The notes below the pieces were generated by a model. That model was not told the origin of the DNA. It made no database searches and saw only the letters and a list, made by a program, of their open reading frames with translations. Both the position numbers and the translations under genes were made by a program. A stretch of DNA of 64,000 nucleotides from Persicobacter sp. CCB-QB2 (GTDB taxonomy: Bacteria > Bacteroidota > Bacteroidia > Cytophagales > Cyclobacteriaceae). Where the stretch lies: contig NZ_LBGV01000001.1 in assembly GCF_001274635.1 (NCBI RefSeq), forward strand, positions 2,294,001-2,358,000, read 5' to 3'. This document shows positions 16,538-24,524 of this stretch, in pieces (the stretch's first letter is position 1; each line of letters starts with the position of its first letter).

Positions 16538-17479
16538 ATGAGTCATCATCACGGACATCACCACCATCATCATGCTTTGAACGGAAAAAATCTTTTCCTC
16601 ACCATTCTGTTGAATATTGGGATCACTGTGGTGCAAATTGTGGTGGCCATCCTTACCGGAAGTCTTGCCCTGCTCACCGATGCGGCGCATAACTTCAGTG
16701 ATGCCATGTCCATCGTGATCAGCTGGCTGGCCAACCTTTTCAGCAAGAAACAACCGGATCAGCATGCTACTTATGGTTATTACCGGGTAGAAATTTTATC
16801 AGCGCTGGTAAATGGGATCAGCCTGCTCATTATCGCAGGCGTACTGCTGTATGAAAGTTTAACCACCCTGATCAGTGGCAAAGAAAGCATAGAAGATCCG
16901 GAATGGATATTAGCTGCCGCAGCTTTTAGTGTGGTGGCCAATGGGCTGAGTCTGCTTTTATTGCATCATGATGCCAAAGGAAGTTTAAACATAAAGTCAG
17001 CTTATTTGCATTTATTAACTGACTTAATGACCTCTATTGCAGTCATCATCGGCGCGGGAGCTATGTGGGCATTTCAGTGGTACTGGGTAGATGCATTAAT
17101 TGCCACCGCCATTTCCTTTTATCTGCTATATTCTTGTTACCCTCTACTCAAAAAATGTTACCAGATCATCATGCAGATGAGTCCGCAAAAGGTGGAGCCT
17201 TCCTATATCAATGAACTGGCCCGGACGGTAAAAGGGGTGATTAGCCTACATGATGTGCATATGTGGCAATTGAACGAAAATCAGAACATGATGGAAGCAC
17301 ATGTGGTGCTGGATGACAATTATGATCTTGTTACTACGAATGAGATTATTGACAAGCTCAAAAAAACCCTGGACAAAGAATTCCAACTGGCACACATTAC
17401 CCTCCAACCTGAAGCGAAAGAATGCCCCGCAGGAAAATGCGCCATGCATTCTGAAGGGCATCATCACCATTCGAATTAA
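16538..17479 (+). CDS. Cation diffusion facilitator (CzcD/ZitB-like zinc exporter)
   Basis: A proton-coupled efflux transporter for Zn2+ or related metals. The 313 residues start at the ATG at 16538 with a His-rich metal-binding tail (MSHHHGHHHHHHALNG). Six helices follow, with the paired metal-site motifs LLTDAAHNFSDAMSI (TM2) and HLLTDLMTSIAV (TM5). The cytosolic ferredoxin-like domain (SLHDVHMWQL, EAHVVLDDN) precedes a second Cys/His-rich tail (CPAGKCAMHSEGHHHH). The stop codon lies in the first bases of a family A repeat. Confidence 0.92.
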   Translation: MSHHHGHHHHHHALNGKNLFLTILLNIGITVVQIVVAILTGSLALLTDAAHNFSDAMSIVISWLANLFSKKQPDQHATYGYYRVEILSALVNGISLLIIAGVLLYESLTTLISGKESIEDPEWILAAAAFSVVANGLSLLLLHHDAKGSLNIKSAYLHLLTDLMTSIAVIIGAGAMWAFQWYWVDALIATAISFYLLYSCYPLLKKCYQIIMQMSPQKVEPSYINELARTVKGVISLHDVHMWQLNENQNMMEAHVVLDDNYDLVTTNEIIDKLKKTLDKEFQLAHITLQPEAKECPAGKCAMHSEGHHHHSN

Positions 17480-17688
17480 GCCGAATTATTCACCGCTAAA
17501 TTCATCAACTAAGCGCAAGTGATTTACTTCCAATTTATTTTCTTTGACTTATAATAGCCTAATTTTGGGCAAGCTTGCTTTCTCCTCATTCATCTGTTTC
17601 GTTGGAATAAACTCGAAATAGGAAAAATTCCTTCATTTTTTCCGCCCTACCCCTAAACGAGGATTTAAGTATGAATAGTCCTGGTTAA
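17476..17688. repeat. Intergenic repeat, family A copy 2
   Basis: About 213 bp filling the gap. The ends are imperfect inverted repeats: TTAAGCCGAATTATTCA at the left and, reversed, TTAACCAGGACTATTCA at the right. The block from AAACTCGAAATAGG to ACGAGGATTTAAG (17609-17670) aligns with the reverse complement of copy 1 and with 30346-30395; the block CTCCTCATTCATCT (17583-17596) recurs in copies 3 and 4. The left TTAA includes the stop codon of the transporter gene. Confidence 0.65.
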
Positions 17689-17693
17689 GATTT

Positions 17694-18062
17694 TTAAGCA
17701 GAAAAGGGGGAAATCCGGTAACCCACTATCAGGAGTTTAGTGATAATGAACCAGAAAAAACCGTACAAAGTGGTGTGAGACGAGACCTTTATCCCTCCGG
17801 CCAATAATTGCATGGAAACCTCCCCCATTTCAGCGATATACTCCATCGCCTGATACAAACCAATGATTTGCCCTAACAAGCCGATCATTAAAGCTAAAAG
17901 CCCTAAATCATTGGTGATCGTTAAATAAAATTGCGCACGTTTCGGGTCCGTTCTTTTCCCTAAAGCAATGCCAAAAAACACCAGCATTGCCAAAGCTGCT
18001 ATTGTCACCATACTCATAAAGAGCCATCCCCCTTCATAAAAGAATTGCATAAACCATTTCAT
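17694..18062 (-). CDS. Small ExbB/TolQ/MotA-like membrane protein, paralogue 1
   Basis: A protein of 122 residues with about three helices. The central motif GLLGQIIGLYQAMEYIAEMG resembles the conserved MotA/TolQ/ExbB helix (GLLGTVxGL), followed by LLAGGIKVSSHTTLYG. It is half the usual ExbB length and no ExbD/TolR partner adjoins it. It is clearly paralogous to the product of 20201-20581, which shares GLLGQ-IGLYQAM, a central MQ-LA-G core and VSSH-TL-G. The two flank a LytS/LytTR pair, and this gene diverges from the kinase gene. A channel role is inference from the motif. Confidence 0.7.
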   Translation of the reverse strand: MKWFMQFFYEGGWLFMSMVTIAALAMLVFFGIALGKRTDPKRAQFYLTITNDLGLLALMIGLLGQIIGLYQAMEYIAEMGEVSMQLLAGGIKVSSHTTLYGFFWFIITKLLIVGYRISPFSA

Positions 18063-18227
18063 AATGTTTTCTTTTTGTGGTTATTGATTACCCTTCGAAG
18101 GTGACAAATTCCGCAAGGAAAAATATCAAAGGTCGGTAAAGCACGAGTATTAGTAGATCAATAAAGGCTTTCTACTTTAAATTAAACTTAAACCAATCAC
18201 TTTTAAAATAAAAAGTCATTCGTCGAC

Positions 18228-18252
18228 AAAAACCGTTCATTCAACGGTTTTT
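18228..18252. promoter_or_regulatory. Inverted repeat with a LytTR-type box upstream of the kinase gene
   Basis: AAAAACCGTT and AACGGTTTTT form a perfect 10-bp inverted repeat with a 5-base spacer. On the plus strand ACCGTTCAT (18232-18240) fits the published LytTR half-site pattern [TA][AC][CA]GTTN[AG][TG]. It lies 37 bases before the GTG of the kinase gene, between two divergent genes. It may be an operator for the encoded regulator or an RNA hairpin. Confidence 0.4.
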
Positions 18253-18288
18253 GGTGATTAATCGCAAAATTTTACCGAAATTTTAAAA

Positions 18289-19362
18289 GTGAAGTTATTA
18301 AACAAGATATATCGCCCCTCCATTTGGGAGTTTGCTTATTGGTTTTTTGCACTGATCTTTATTGCCATTTTCCTTGGCCATTTTCACCATGAATACCAAA
18401 ACACCTTCCTTTTCAGCCTGATGCTGATGCCGGTAATGGTGAGCTTCTCCTATTTTCTGGCTAATTTTCTGATCCGAGAACTTTGGCAAAAAGGACTCAG
18501 GCGTAAATTTTGGTTATACCTCTTTTATGGTCTGGTCACCGCCACCTGGTTCCAGCTAATGGCCATTATGGTGTTTTTCATTTCACTGGCAGAATTACAA
18601 TACAAAAATATGAACCCCATGATGGATGACCTTTCCCTGCTATGGGTCATCCAGATCATGATTGCTACTGTTTTCACCGTTATTATTCAGTTAAAAAGAG
18701 AAAACCAACAACAGAAAGCAATCCAGCGGCTGGAATCAGATGCTTTTGAAATGAAAATGCGGCTGAAAGAACTGGAATTGAACGCCCTCAAAGAGCAAAT
18801 TCACCCTCATTTCCTTTTTAACACCCTCAATAACCTGTACGGCCTGGCGCTGGAGAAATCCGAAAAATTACCCGAAGCCCTGCTTCGCCTGAGCCAGTTG
18901 CTGGATTTCCTGGTTTATCAATCACAAAAAGAGTATATCCCTCTCGGCACAGAGTTGCAGCTTATTCAGGATTATATCGCTCTGGAAACATTACGTTTTG
19001 AAGAAAGGCTGGAGTCCCGTATTGAAATATCCACCAAAGAAAGTCAATTTCGGATCAGTCCCTTTCTGCTTTTCCCCTTAGTGGAGAATGCTTTCAAACA
19101 CGGCCTGAAACCGGCCTCCGGCTCCACATTCCTTTCCGTGAAAGCGTGGATGGAAAAGGACTCATTCCAGTTCGAAGTCATCAACAGTCTGCCCGAAAAA
19201 CCACTGCAAACGAAAAATGGCGGACTGGGATTGATCAATTTAAAGCAGCGTTTGGAGCTTCATTATCCCAAAAATTATCAATTAAGCTATCGAAAAACAG
19301 CGGAACAATTTGAAGTAAGCTTGTCCATAAAAATCAAAGAAAATGAACAACAACCTGTATAA
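18289..19362 (+). CDS. LytS-type sensor histidine kinase
   Basis: A protein of 357 residues starting at GTG. Four membrane helices (about residues 14-32, 40-62, 74-100, 116-135) and a coiled linker precede the His_kinase domain EQIHPHFLFNTLNNLYGL, in which His174 is the likely phosphorylation site. An HATPase_c region follows (PLVENAFKHGLKP, NGGLGLINLKQRLELHY). This is the five/six-helix-free short LytS form frequent in Bacteroidota. Its 3' end overlaps the response regulator gene by 20 bases, so the pair is co-transcribed and probably translationally coupled. The signal is unknown. Confidence 0.9.
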   Translation: MKLLNKIYRPSIWEFAYWFFALIFIAIFLGHFHHEYQNTFLFSLMLMPVMVSFSYFLANFLIRELWQKGLRRKFWLYLFYGLVTATWFQLMAIMVFFISLAELQYKNMNPMMDDLSLLWVIQIMIATVFTVIIQLKRENQQQKAIQRLESDAFEMKMRLKELELNALKEQIHPHFLFNTLNNLYGLALEKSEKLPEALLRLSQLLDFLVYQSQKEYIPLGTELQLIQDYIALETLRFEERLESRIEISTKESQFRISPFLLFPLVENAFKHGLKPASGSTFLSVKAWMEKDSFQFEVINSLPEKPLQTKNGGLGLINLKQRLELHYPKNYQLSYRKTAEQFEVSLSIKIKENEQQPV

Positions 19363-20053
19363 ATGCCTGATTGTGGATGATGAACCCATTGCCCGCAGGA
19401 TCATCAAAAATTATCTTGGAAAACAAGCGGACTTTGTCATTCAGGGAGAAGCTGGCAGTGCCATGGAAGCCTTTAAAGTACTGGCCAAAGCACCCGTGGA
19501 TTTACTTTTTCTGGACATTCAGATGCCGGAAGTGAACGGTCTGGATTTTTTACGCACATTGGCCAATCCACCGAAAGTCATTCTGGTCACCGCCTTTCGG
19601 GAATACGCTTTTGAAGGATTTGAATTAGATGTGGTGGATTATTTGCTAAAACCCGTGCCAGAAAGCCGTTTTCTTCTGGCTCTGGATAAATTCCGTAAAA
19701 TGAAACCGTTGCAAGCTTCCCAATTACAAGACTTTAAACAACATTACCTTTTTATCCGTGCTGACCGAAAGCACCATAAAATTGATTTTCAGGATATCCA
19801 ATATCTGGAAAGTCAGGGAGATTATGTAGAGATTTTCGGGTCAGCACAGCATTGGAGAACGAAAGCCACGCTTGGAACATTGGCAGAACAATTACCGCCT
19901 CATTTTTTAAAGATCCACCGTTCTTTTATTGTCAATATGGAACAGCTGACCGCTTTCAACCGGGAACTGGTGGAAGTTGGCGGCAAGACCCTTCCGGTAA
20001 GTAAGCGATTCCGGGAGGAAGTTATTACTTTTTTTGAAGGGCAAAATTCATAA
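19343..20053 (+). CDS. LytTR-family response regulator
   Basis: A protein of 236 residues. The receiver domain has the acidic pocket (VDDEP), phosphoacceptor Asp58 in LFLDIQMPEVNG, and the conserved VTAFREYAFEGFELDVVDYLLKP switch region. The C-terminal LytTR DNA-binding domain runs from about residue 133 (YLFIRADRKHHKIDFQDI) to the end, with LKIHRSFIVNM and LPVSKRFRE. It is the partner of the upstream kinase. LytTR-like boxes before both this operon and the downstream paralogue at 20201 suggest auto- and local regulation. Confidence 0.93.
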   Translation: MNNNLYKCLIVDDEPIARRIIKNYLGKQADFVIQGEAGSAMEAFKVLAKAPVDLLFLDIQMPEVNGLDFLRTLANPPKVILVTAFREYAFEGFELDVVDYLLKPVPESRFLLALDKFRKMKPLQASQLQDFKQHYLFIRADRKHHKIDFQDIQYLESQGDYVEIFGSAQHWRTKATLGTLAEQLPPHFLKIHRSFIVNMEQLTAFNRELVEVGGKTLPVSKRFREEVITFFEGQNS

Positions 20054-20102
20054 GCAAAACATCTTTTTTGAAGGAAATCTTCCTTTCAAACCATAAAAAT
20101 AT

Positions 20103-20137
20103 AGAGGCTGTCTCCTAATTCGAGACAGCCTCTTTTT
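20103..20137 (+). terminator. Intrinsic terminator after the two-component operon
   Basis: A perfect 12-bp stem, AGAGGCTGTCTC (20103-20114) with GAGACAGCCTCT (20122-20133), is followed by TTTT. Confidence 0.85.
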
Positions 20138-20200
20138 ATTGAAACAACCCTTAGCCTATGATGAAATCCTACATTATGGTTAAGGCTAGCATTATTCCGA

Positions 20201-20581
20201 TCAAGCGCTCCCTAATTGAGGCTTCCGACTTGCCTGAAAAAAAACAGCGAATAACAGAGAAAGCACAAAAAAGAAAAGCCCCAATAAAGTAGGATGAGAA
20301 GAAACCCGAAGGCCAGCAGCCAAAGTCTGCATGGCCACAGCCCCATTCGCCTCAATAAAAATCATCGCCTGATAAAGTCCAATCACCTGCCCCAGCAAAC
20401 CTACCGCTAAAGTAAATCTGCCGGTTTCCCGCATGAGTTTTTCAAAATACCGGGCTTTTTCCTCATTAGCCCGATTAATCAATAACAATATAAAAAAAGC
20501 GATTACCGCTAAACCACTCATCAAGACCAAGCTCATAAACTCCCAGCCTCCCATGATAAAAAATCGAACAAACCAATTCAT
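20201..20581 (-). CDS. Small ExbB/TolQ/MotA-like membrane protein, paralogue 2
   Basis: A protein of 126 residues starting at the ATG at 20581; a longer TTG start would add a segment not found in the paralogue and would run through the LytTR-like box. The sequence MNWFVRFFIMGGWEFMSLV parallels MKWFMQFFYEGGWLFMSMV of the gene at 17694, and GLLGQVIGLYQAMIFIEANG carries the ExbB/MotA-like motif. About three helices and no long cytoplasmic domain. It is convergent with the two-component operon. Function unknown; homo- or hetero-oligomerisation with its paralogue is possible but untested. Confidence 0.68.
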   Translation of the reverse strand: MNWFVRFFIMGGWEFMSLVLMSGLAVIAFFILLLINRANEEKARYFEKLMRETGRFTLAVGLLGQVIGLYQAMIFIEANGAVAMQTLAAGLRVSSHPTLLGLFFFVLSLLFAVFFQASRKPQLGSA

Positions 20582-20601
20582 AATTTTAAAAATATTTAGT
20601 G

Positions 20602-20629
20602 AACGGTTCAAAGATTAGGAAAACAACGG
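20602..20629 (-). promoter_or_regulatory. Two LytTR-like half-sites upstream of paralogue 2
   Basis: On the minus strand CCGTT occurs twice, 23 bases apart (as AACGG at 20602-20606 and 20625-20629 on the plus strand). The nearer one, ACCGTTCAC, fits 8 of 9 positions of the LytTR pattern. Two direct half-sites about two helical turns apart are the usual LytTR layout. Confidence 0.35.
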
Positions 20630-20750
20630 ATGATAATATTATACATCGATAAACAAACCATTTTCATGGATCAATCATCCTTTTTCAGCTTTTAGCAAAT
20701 TCATAAGCCATCAAAAAAAGGAAAACCTCCGGCTCTCCTTTTCTGTCTCT

Positions 20751-21650
20751 TTAGCTTCTTGGGTGAAACTCTGTAATGATCTGCTTCAGATAAGTCTGAT
20801 CCAGATGCGTATAAATCTCGGTAGTGGTAACAGATTCATGGCCCAGCATTTCCTGTACGGCAATTAAATCGGCCCCGCCTTCTATCAGGTGCGTTGCAAA
20901 ACTGTGTCGGAAAGTGTGCGGACTCACCGCCTTCTGCATACCCACCGCTACTGCCAATCTTTTGATAATGGTAAAAATCATTACCCGCGTCAGCTTAGCT
21001 CCTCTGCGGTTTAAGAAGACATACTCTTCATTTCCCTGCTTAACTTTAATAGACGGCCTTACTTCCTCTAAATAAAAATCAATATGCTTCAGCGCCGGCT
21101 TTCCTATCGGCACCAGGCGATCCTTATTCCCTTTACCATGAATGCGCAGGAAGCCAATGTCCCGATGAATATCGTTCATCTTCAGATTTATCAATTCACT
21201 CACCCGCAATCCCGAACTGTAAAGAGTCTCCAAAATAGCCAAATTCCGCGGACCTTCAGCTGTGCTCAAATCAATCGCATCCAATAGCTGATTGATTTCA
21301 TGAATATTCAACACTTCGGGAGGGTTTCGCTTCAGCTTGATACTGTCAATTCTGGCCGAAGGGTCAATCTCGATCTCGTTTTCAAATCGCAGGTAGCGAT
21401 AAAAAGCCTTGATACCGGATAGCATCCGCGCCTGCGTATAAGTAGCCATGCCCAGCTCTCCCAGATATTCCAAAAAATCGTGCAATTGAATTTCGGTAAG
21501 CTCCGCCGGATTTTCCTTCCAGCCCTTCATTTTGGCAAATTGCTCCAATTTATACATGTCACGGAGGTAAGCCTCCACCGTATTTTCGGACATCCGACGG
21601 TCCAATCGAAGGTAATTCTTAAATGCGTCGATATAATATTGCCAATTCAT
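20751..21650 (-). CDS. xerD: Site-specific tyrosine recombinase, XerD-like
   Basis: Resolves chromosome dimers at dif. The 299 residues have an N-terminal core-binding domain (NYLRLDRRMSENTVEAYLRD) and a C-terminal catalytic domain with the Arg motif LYSSGLRVSELINL, HGKGNKDRLVP, HTFRHSFATHL and the Tyr nucleophile in TTTEIYTHLD. The length and the two-domain layout fit XerC/XerD rather than phage integrases. The start codon lies five bases after a perfect TAnnTTTG box, so the transcript may lack a leader. Confidence 0.9.
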   Translation of the reverse strand: MNWQYYIDAFKNYLRLDRRMSENTVEAYLRDMYKLEQFAKMKGWKENPAELTEIQLHDFLEYLGELGMATYTQARMLSGIKAFYRYLRFENEIEIDPSARIDSIKLKRNPPEVLNIHEINQLLDAIDLSTAEGPRNLAILETLYSSGLRVSELINLKMNDIHRDIGFLRIHGKGNKDRLVPIGKPALKHIDFYLEEVRPSIKVKQGNEEYVFLNRRGAKLTRVMIFTIIKRLAVAVGMQKAVSPHTFRHSFATHLIEGGADLIAVQEMLGHESVTTTEIYTHLDQTYLKQIITEFHPRS

Positions 21651-21654
21651 AATG

Positions 21655-21662
21655 CAAAAATA
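21655..21662 (-). promoter_or_regulatory. -7 promoter box of xerD
   Basis: On the minus strand TATTTTTG matches TAnnTTTG exactly and ends four bases before the ATG. A start at the usual distance would fall at or next to the A of the ATG. Confidence 0.5.
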
Positions 21663-21746
21663 GTAAAACCATCAAAAATCACTGTCTTTTGGGCAATTTA
21701 TGGGGCTTGATTATCTTTAGGTTTAAAAAATAAATTCAATCACCCT

Positions 21747-22169
21747 ATGAAAATCCTTATACTCAACGGTCCAAACCTGAATTTACTCGGCGTACGCGAA
21801 AAAAGTATTTACGGCTCACAAAGCTTCGAAGACTATTTTAAGCAATTAAAAGCAGAATTTGAAGCAATTGAACTGGAATACTATCAATCCAACCACGAAG
21901 GTGCCCTGATTGACAAAATCCATGAGGTCGGATTTTCCTATGATGGAATCGTATTCAATGCCGGAGCATACACCCATACTTCAGTCGCCTTGGCGGACGC
22001 CATTTCAGCGGTGAATACCCCGGTAATCGAAGTCCATTTGTCTAATGTGCACAAAAGAGAAGCTTTCCGTCATAAAAGTTTCCTTTCTCCGGTATGCAAA
22101 GGCGTGATTGCCGGCTTCGGCATGGACAGCTACCGTTTGGGTATTCAACATTTTATTCAGACAAAATAA
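21747..22169 (+). CDS. aroQ: Type II 3-dehydroquinate dehydratase
   Basis: Third step of the shikimate pathway. The 140 residues match the family. The N-terminal ILNGPNLNLLGVRE contains the catalytic-lid Arg and Asn; the expected Tyr is in SIYGSQSFEDY. NHEGALIDKIHE, FNAGAYTHTSVALADAI and the IEVHLSNVHKREAFRHKS signature with the active-site His follow. A TATCTTTA sequence about 35 bases upstream is a near -7 match. Its TAA stop is the first triplet of a family B repeat. Confidence 0.96.
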   Translation: MKILILNGPNLNLLGVREKSIYGSQSFEDYFKQLKAEFEAIELEYYQSNHEGALIDKIHEVGFSYDGIVFNAGAYTHTSVALADAISAVNTPVIEVHLSNVHKREAFRHKSFLSPVCKGVIAGFGMDSYRLGIQHFIQTK

Positions 22170-22318
22170 GCGCCAGTTTAAAAGCGCCCTATCCGACTTC
22201 AAATCCAAATTATTGGAGTTGATTTGGGATGATTTCGCAGCAATAGTATTGCTATTGGCACAAAATAATCCGGCCATCCTTGAAATTTTCGAGCCGAATT
22301 TTGAATTTTTAACCACGC
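22167..22318 (+). repeat. Intergenic repeat, family B copy 2
   Basis: Fills the gap between aroQ and the aminotransferase gene and starts at the aroQ TAA. It shares ordered blocks with 1142-1339 (TAAGCGCCAGTTTAAAAGC, CAAATTATTGGA, CAATAG, CAAAATAATCC, GAAATTTTCG, CCGAATTTTG). Small hairpins are possible (CAATAG/CTATTG; CCAAAT/ATTTGG). Confidence 0.6.
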
Positions 22319-22325
22319 CCCAGGC

Positions 22326-23381
22326 ATGATATCATTTTACCCCGGCCCCAGCGCCGTCTATCCGGAAATTCCGCTTTACGTTCAGCAAGCTTATGATGAA
22401 GGCATCCTGAGCATGAATCACCGCAGTCCGGAGTTTATTGCCATCAGCAAAGAACTTCAAAAAGTGATAAAGGAAAAGCTGGAAATTCCACCAGACTATA
22501 TGGTGATGTACTGTTCCTCCGCCACAGAATGCTGGGAGAACATCGCGCAGTCTTTTCGGTCAAAAAAGAGCCTGCACTTTTACAATGGGGCCTTTGGGGA
22601 AAAATGGGCCAACTACCAAAAATTATTGCTGGGGAATGAAAATGTCATAGAAGCGCCCTTTGGTATTGAAGAAGCTCCGGCTTTAGAAAAATTTACAAAT
22701 GCGCAGGCCGATTTACTTTGCCTGACTCAATGCGAAACGAGTAATGCCACTCAGCTTCCTGAAGGAACACTGAAAAAAGTGCGCTCCCTATACCCTGAAG
22801 CTTTGGTCGCCATTGATGCGACCAGCGCCCTGGCGGGTGTCCAACTCCCTATAGCCTTGGGCGACATTTGGTATGCTTCGGTACAAAAGTGCTTTGGACT
22901 ACCGGCCGGCATGGCGGTAATAATTTTATCTCCTAAAGCACAACAATTGGCGCTGGCGAATTTCGAGGCCACGCATTACAATCACCTGGGAAGTATGATT
23001 CGCCAAATGGAGGCATTTCAAACCCCTTATACGCCCAATGTCCTCAACATTTATCTTTTATTAAGGACACTGCAGGCTGCTCCACCCATTGGAATCACCA
23101 GTCAAAGAATCAGGGCGCAATGGCAAAACTGGAAGACCTTTCTGGCCCAAAAAGGATTGACGCTCTTAATTAAAAATGAGGCGGTACAATCCGAAACGGT
23201 GCTCGCTATTCAGGCAAGCCCCCAAAAAGTGACTGAAATAAAACAAAAAGCGAAGGCGCAGGGAATACTGCTGGGCAATGGCTATGGAAAATGGAAAGAT
23301 GATTGCTTCCGAATTGCCAATTTCCCTGCCATTCCGCCTGAGCATATTCAGAAATTAATCACCTTTCTGGAGCAGCTATAA
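22326..23381 (+). CDS. Class V aminotransferase (phosphoserine/alanine-glyoxylate transaminase-like)
   Basis: A PLP enzyme of 351 residues. FYPGPSAVYPEI at the N terminus and MNHRSPEF are typical of the SerC/AGT branch. Asp164 in VAIDATSALAG should bind the pyridine nitrogen and Lys188 in SVQKCFGLPAG should carry PLP. The substrate is uncertain: the N terminus resembles phosphoserine aminotransferase, but the active-site loop differs from the SerC pattern I know, so the gene symbol is left blank. Its stop overlaps the convergent ATPase gene by six bases. Confidence 0.82.
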   Translation: MISFYPGPSAVYPEIPLYVQQAYDEGILSMNHRSPEFIAISKELQKVIKEKLEIPPDYMVMYCSSATECWENIAQSFRSKKSLHFYNGAFGEKWANYQKLLLGNENVIEAPFGIEEAPALEKFTNAQADLLCLTQCETSNATQLPEGTLKKVRSLYPEALVAIDATSALAGVQLPIALGDIWYASVQKCFGLPAGMAVIILSPKAQQLALANFEATHYNHLGSMIRQMEAFQTPYTPNVLNIYLLLRTLQAAPPIGITSQRIRAQWQNWKTFLAQKGLTLLIKNEAVQSETVLAIQASPQKVTEIKQKAKAQGILLGNGYGKWKDDCFRIANFPAIPPEHIQKLITFLEQL

Positions 23382-24524
23382 ATCCAGAAAATCAAAATAA
23401 TTATCCGGATGCACCACCTCAAAATAAGCTTCCGGATAAGCTTTTGCCCATTGCGGAGGCGTTTTAAATTTCTTGGGAGACCATTTGAAATCATAACCGA
23501 AAAGCTTCCCATCTCTTTCCTCTACCCAATCAATCTCCTGCTGATCATAGGTCTTCCAAAAATGATTATTCGAGCGCATTTTTTTATACTCCTGCACCTT
23601 CAGGCGCTCAGCAATCATATAGTTTTCCCATAATTGCCCAGCATCATTTCGGGCTTCCAGCGCATTGAAATTTGAAATCACCGCATTCAGAAGGCCGTTA
23701 TCCAAAAAATACCAACGAGCGCTTTTGGTAATCTCCTTCTTCAAATTCCGGCTAAAGCCCTCCACCTTATGCAGGATAAAAACCTGAGCCAGCAACTCCA
23801 GATAACGCTCCACGGTGTTTTTACTGATCCCCAACTGCTTCCCTAATTCATGATAAGACACCTGCTCTCCAATCTGAAAAGCGATTAAGCGCAGCAGATT
23901 AAAGATTTTACCGGCGTTTTTAATATTTTCATAAACCAGAATATCATTGAGCAAATAAGCGCTTAACCGCTCATTTAAATATTCCTGCTTTTCCGCATCA
24001 GTTTTCATTCTGACTAATTCCGGATAATTCCCATACACCAGGCGTTCCCGCAATTTGTCCGGTGTTTCCAAAGGGTGCTCCACCTGCTGATATTCCTTTT
24101 CCGACAGAGGGTACAGAATAAATGAAAATTCCCGACTGGTTAACGGTTCTCCTGTTGGCGGGTTGATATCCAGAACTGAAGAAGCCGAAATAAGAATGCG
24201 AATATCCGCTATCTCCTCCAACATCAGTTTCAGCTTTAAACCGATCTCCGGAATTTTCTGAGCCTCATCAATTACCAAAAGCTTATTACGCCCCAAAACC
24301 TTTCTGTAATGCGCCGCTGACTGCTTAGCTAACAGATCATGAGTGTGTATATCCTCCCCATTCAGATAGAGATATGGACTTTTTAGCTCCCGAATCAGCT
24401 CTTTCACCAACACCGTCTTCCCTACTCTCCGGGCCCCACAAACCACTAACACTTTACCAGGCAACAACTTACGCTTTGCTACCTCCCGCAATTCTCGACG
24501 AATCAAATTCATTAAAACAGTCAT
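23376..24524 (-). CDS. AAA ATPase with C-terminal DUF4143-like domain
   Basis: A protein of 382 residues. Walker A is GARRVGKT (about residues 31-38), Walker B LLVIDEAQKIPE, and sensor 1 ILISASSVLDI. After about residue 200 a winged-helix segment (ISYHELGKQLGISKNTVERYLELL) leads into a PD-(D/E)XK-like end (QQEIDWVEERDGKLFGYDFKW) with the E-x-D-(x)n-E-..-K spacing seen in DUF4143 proteins. These stand-alone genes are widely and patchily spread and their job is unclear; links to defence or mobile DNA have been suggested. It overlaps the aminotransferase gene tail to tail. Confidence 0.82.
   Translation of the reverse strand: MTVLMNLIRRELREVAKRKLLPGKVLVVCGARRVGKTVLVKELIRELKSPYLYLNGEDIHTHDLLAKQSAAHYRKVLGRNKLLVIDEAQKIPEIGLKLKLMLEEIADIRILISASSVLDINPPTGEPLTSREFSFILYPLSEKEYQQVEHPLETPDKLRERLVYGNYPELVRMKTDAEKQEYLNERLSAYLLNDILVYENIKNAGKIFNLLRLIAFQIGEQVSYHELGKQLGISKNTVERYLELLAQVFILHKVEGFSRNLKKEITKSARWYFLDNGLLNAVISNFNALEARNDAGQLWENYMIAERLKVQEYKKMRSNNHFWKTYDQQEIDWVEERDGKLFGYDFKWSPKKFKTPPQWAKAYPEAYFEVVHPDNYFDFLDL

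Noticed and set aside
23376..24524. Mobile element or defence island around the DUF4143-type ATPase
   Set aside because: No transposase, integrase, tRNA or direct repeats flank it; the neighbours are ordinary housekeeping genes. xerD nearby has the XerC/D layout, not that of an integrase of an island.
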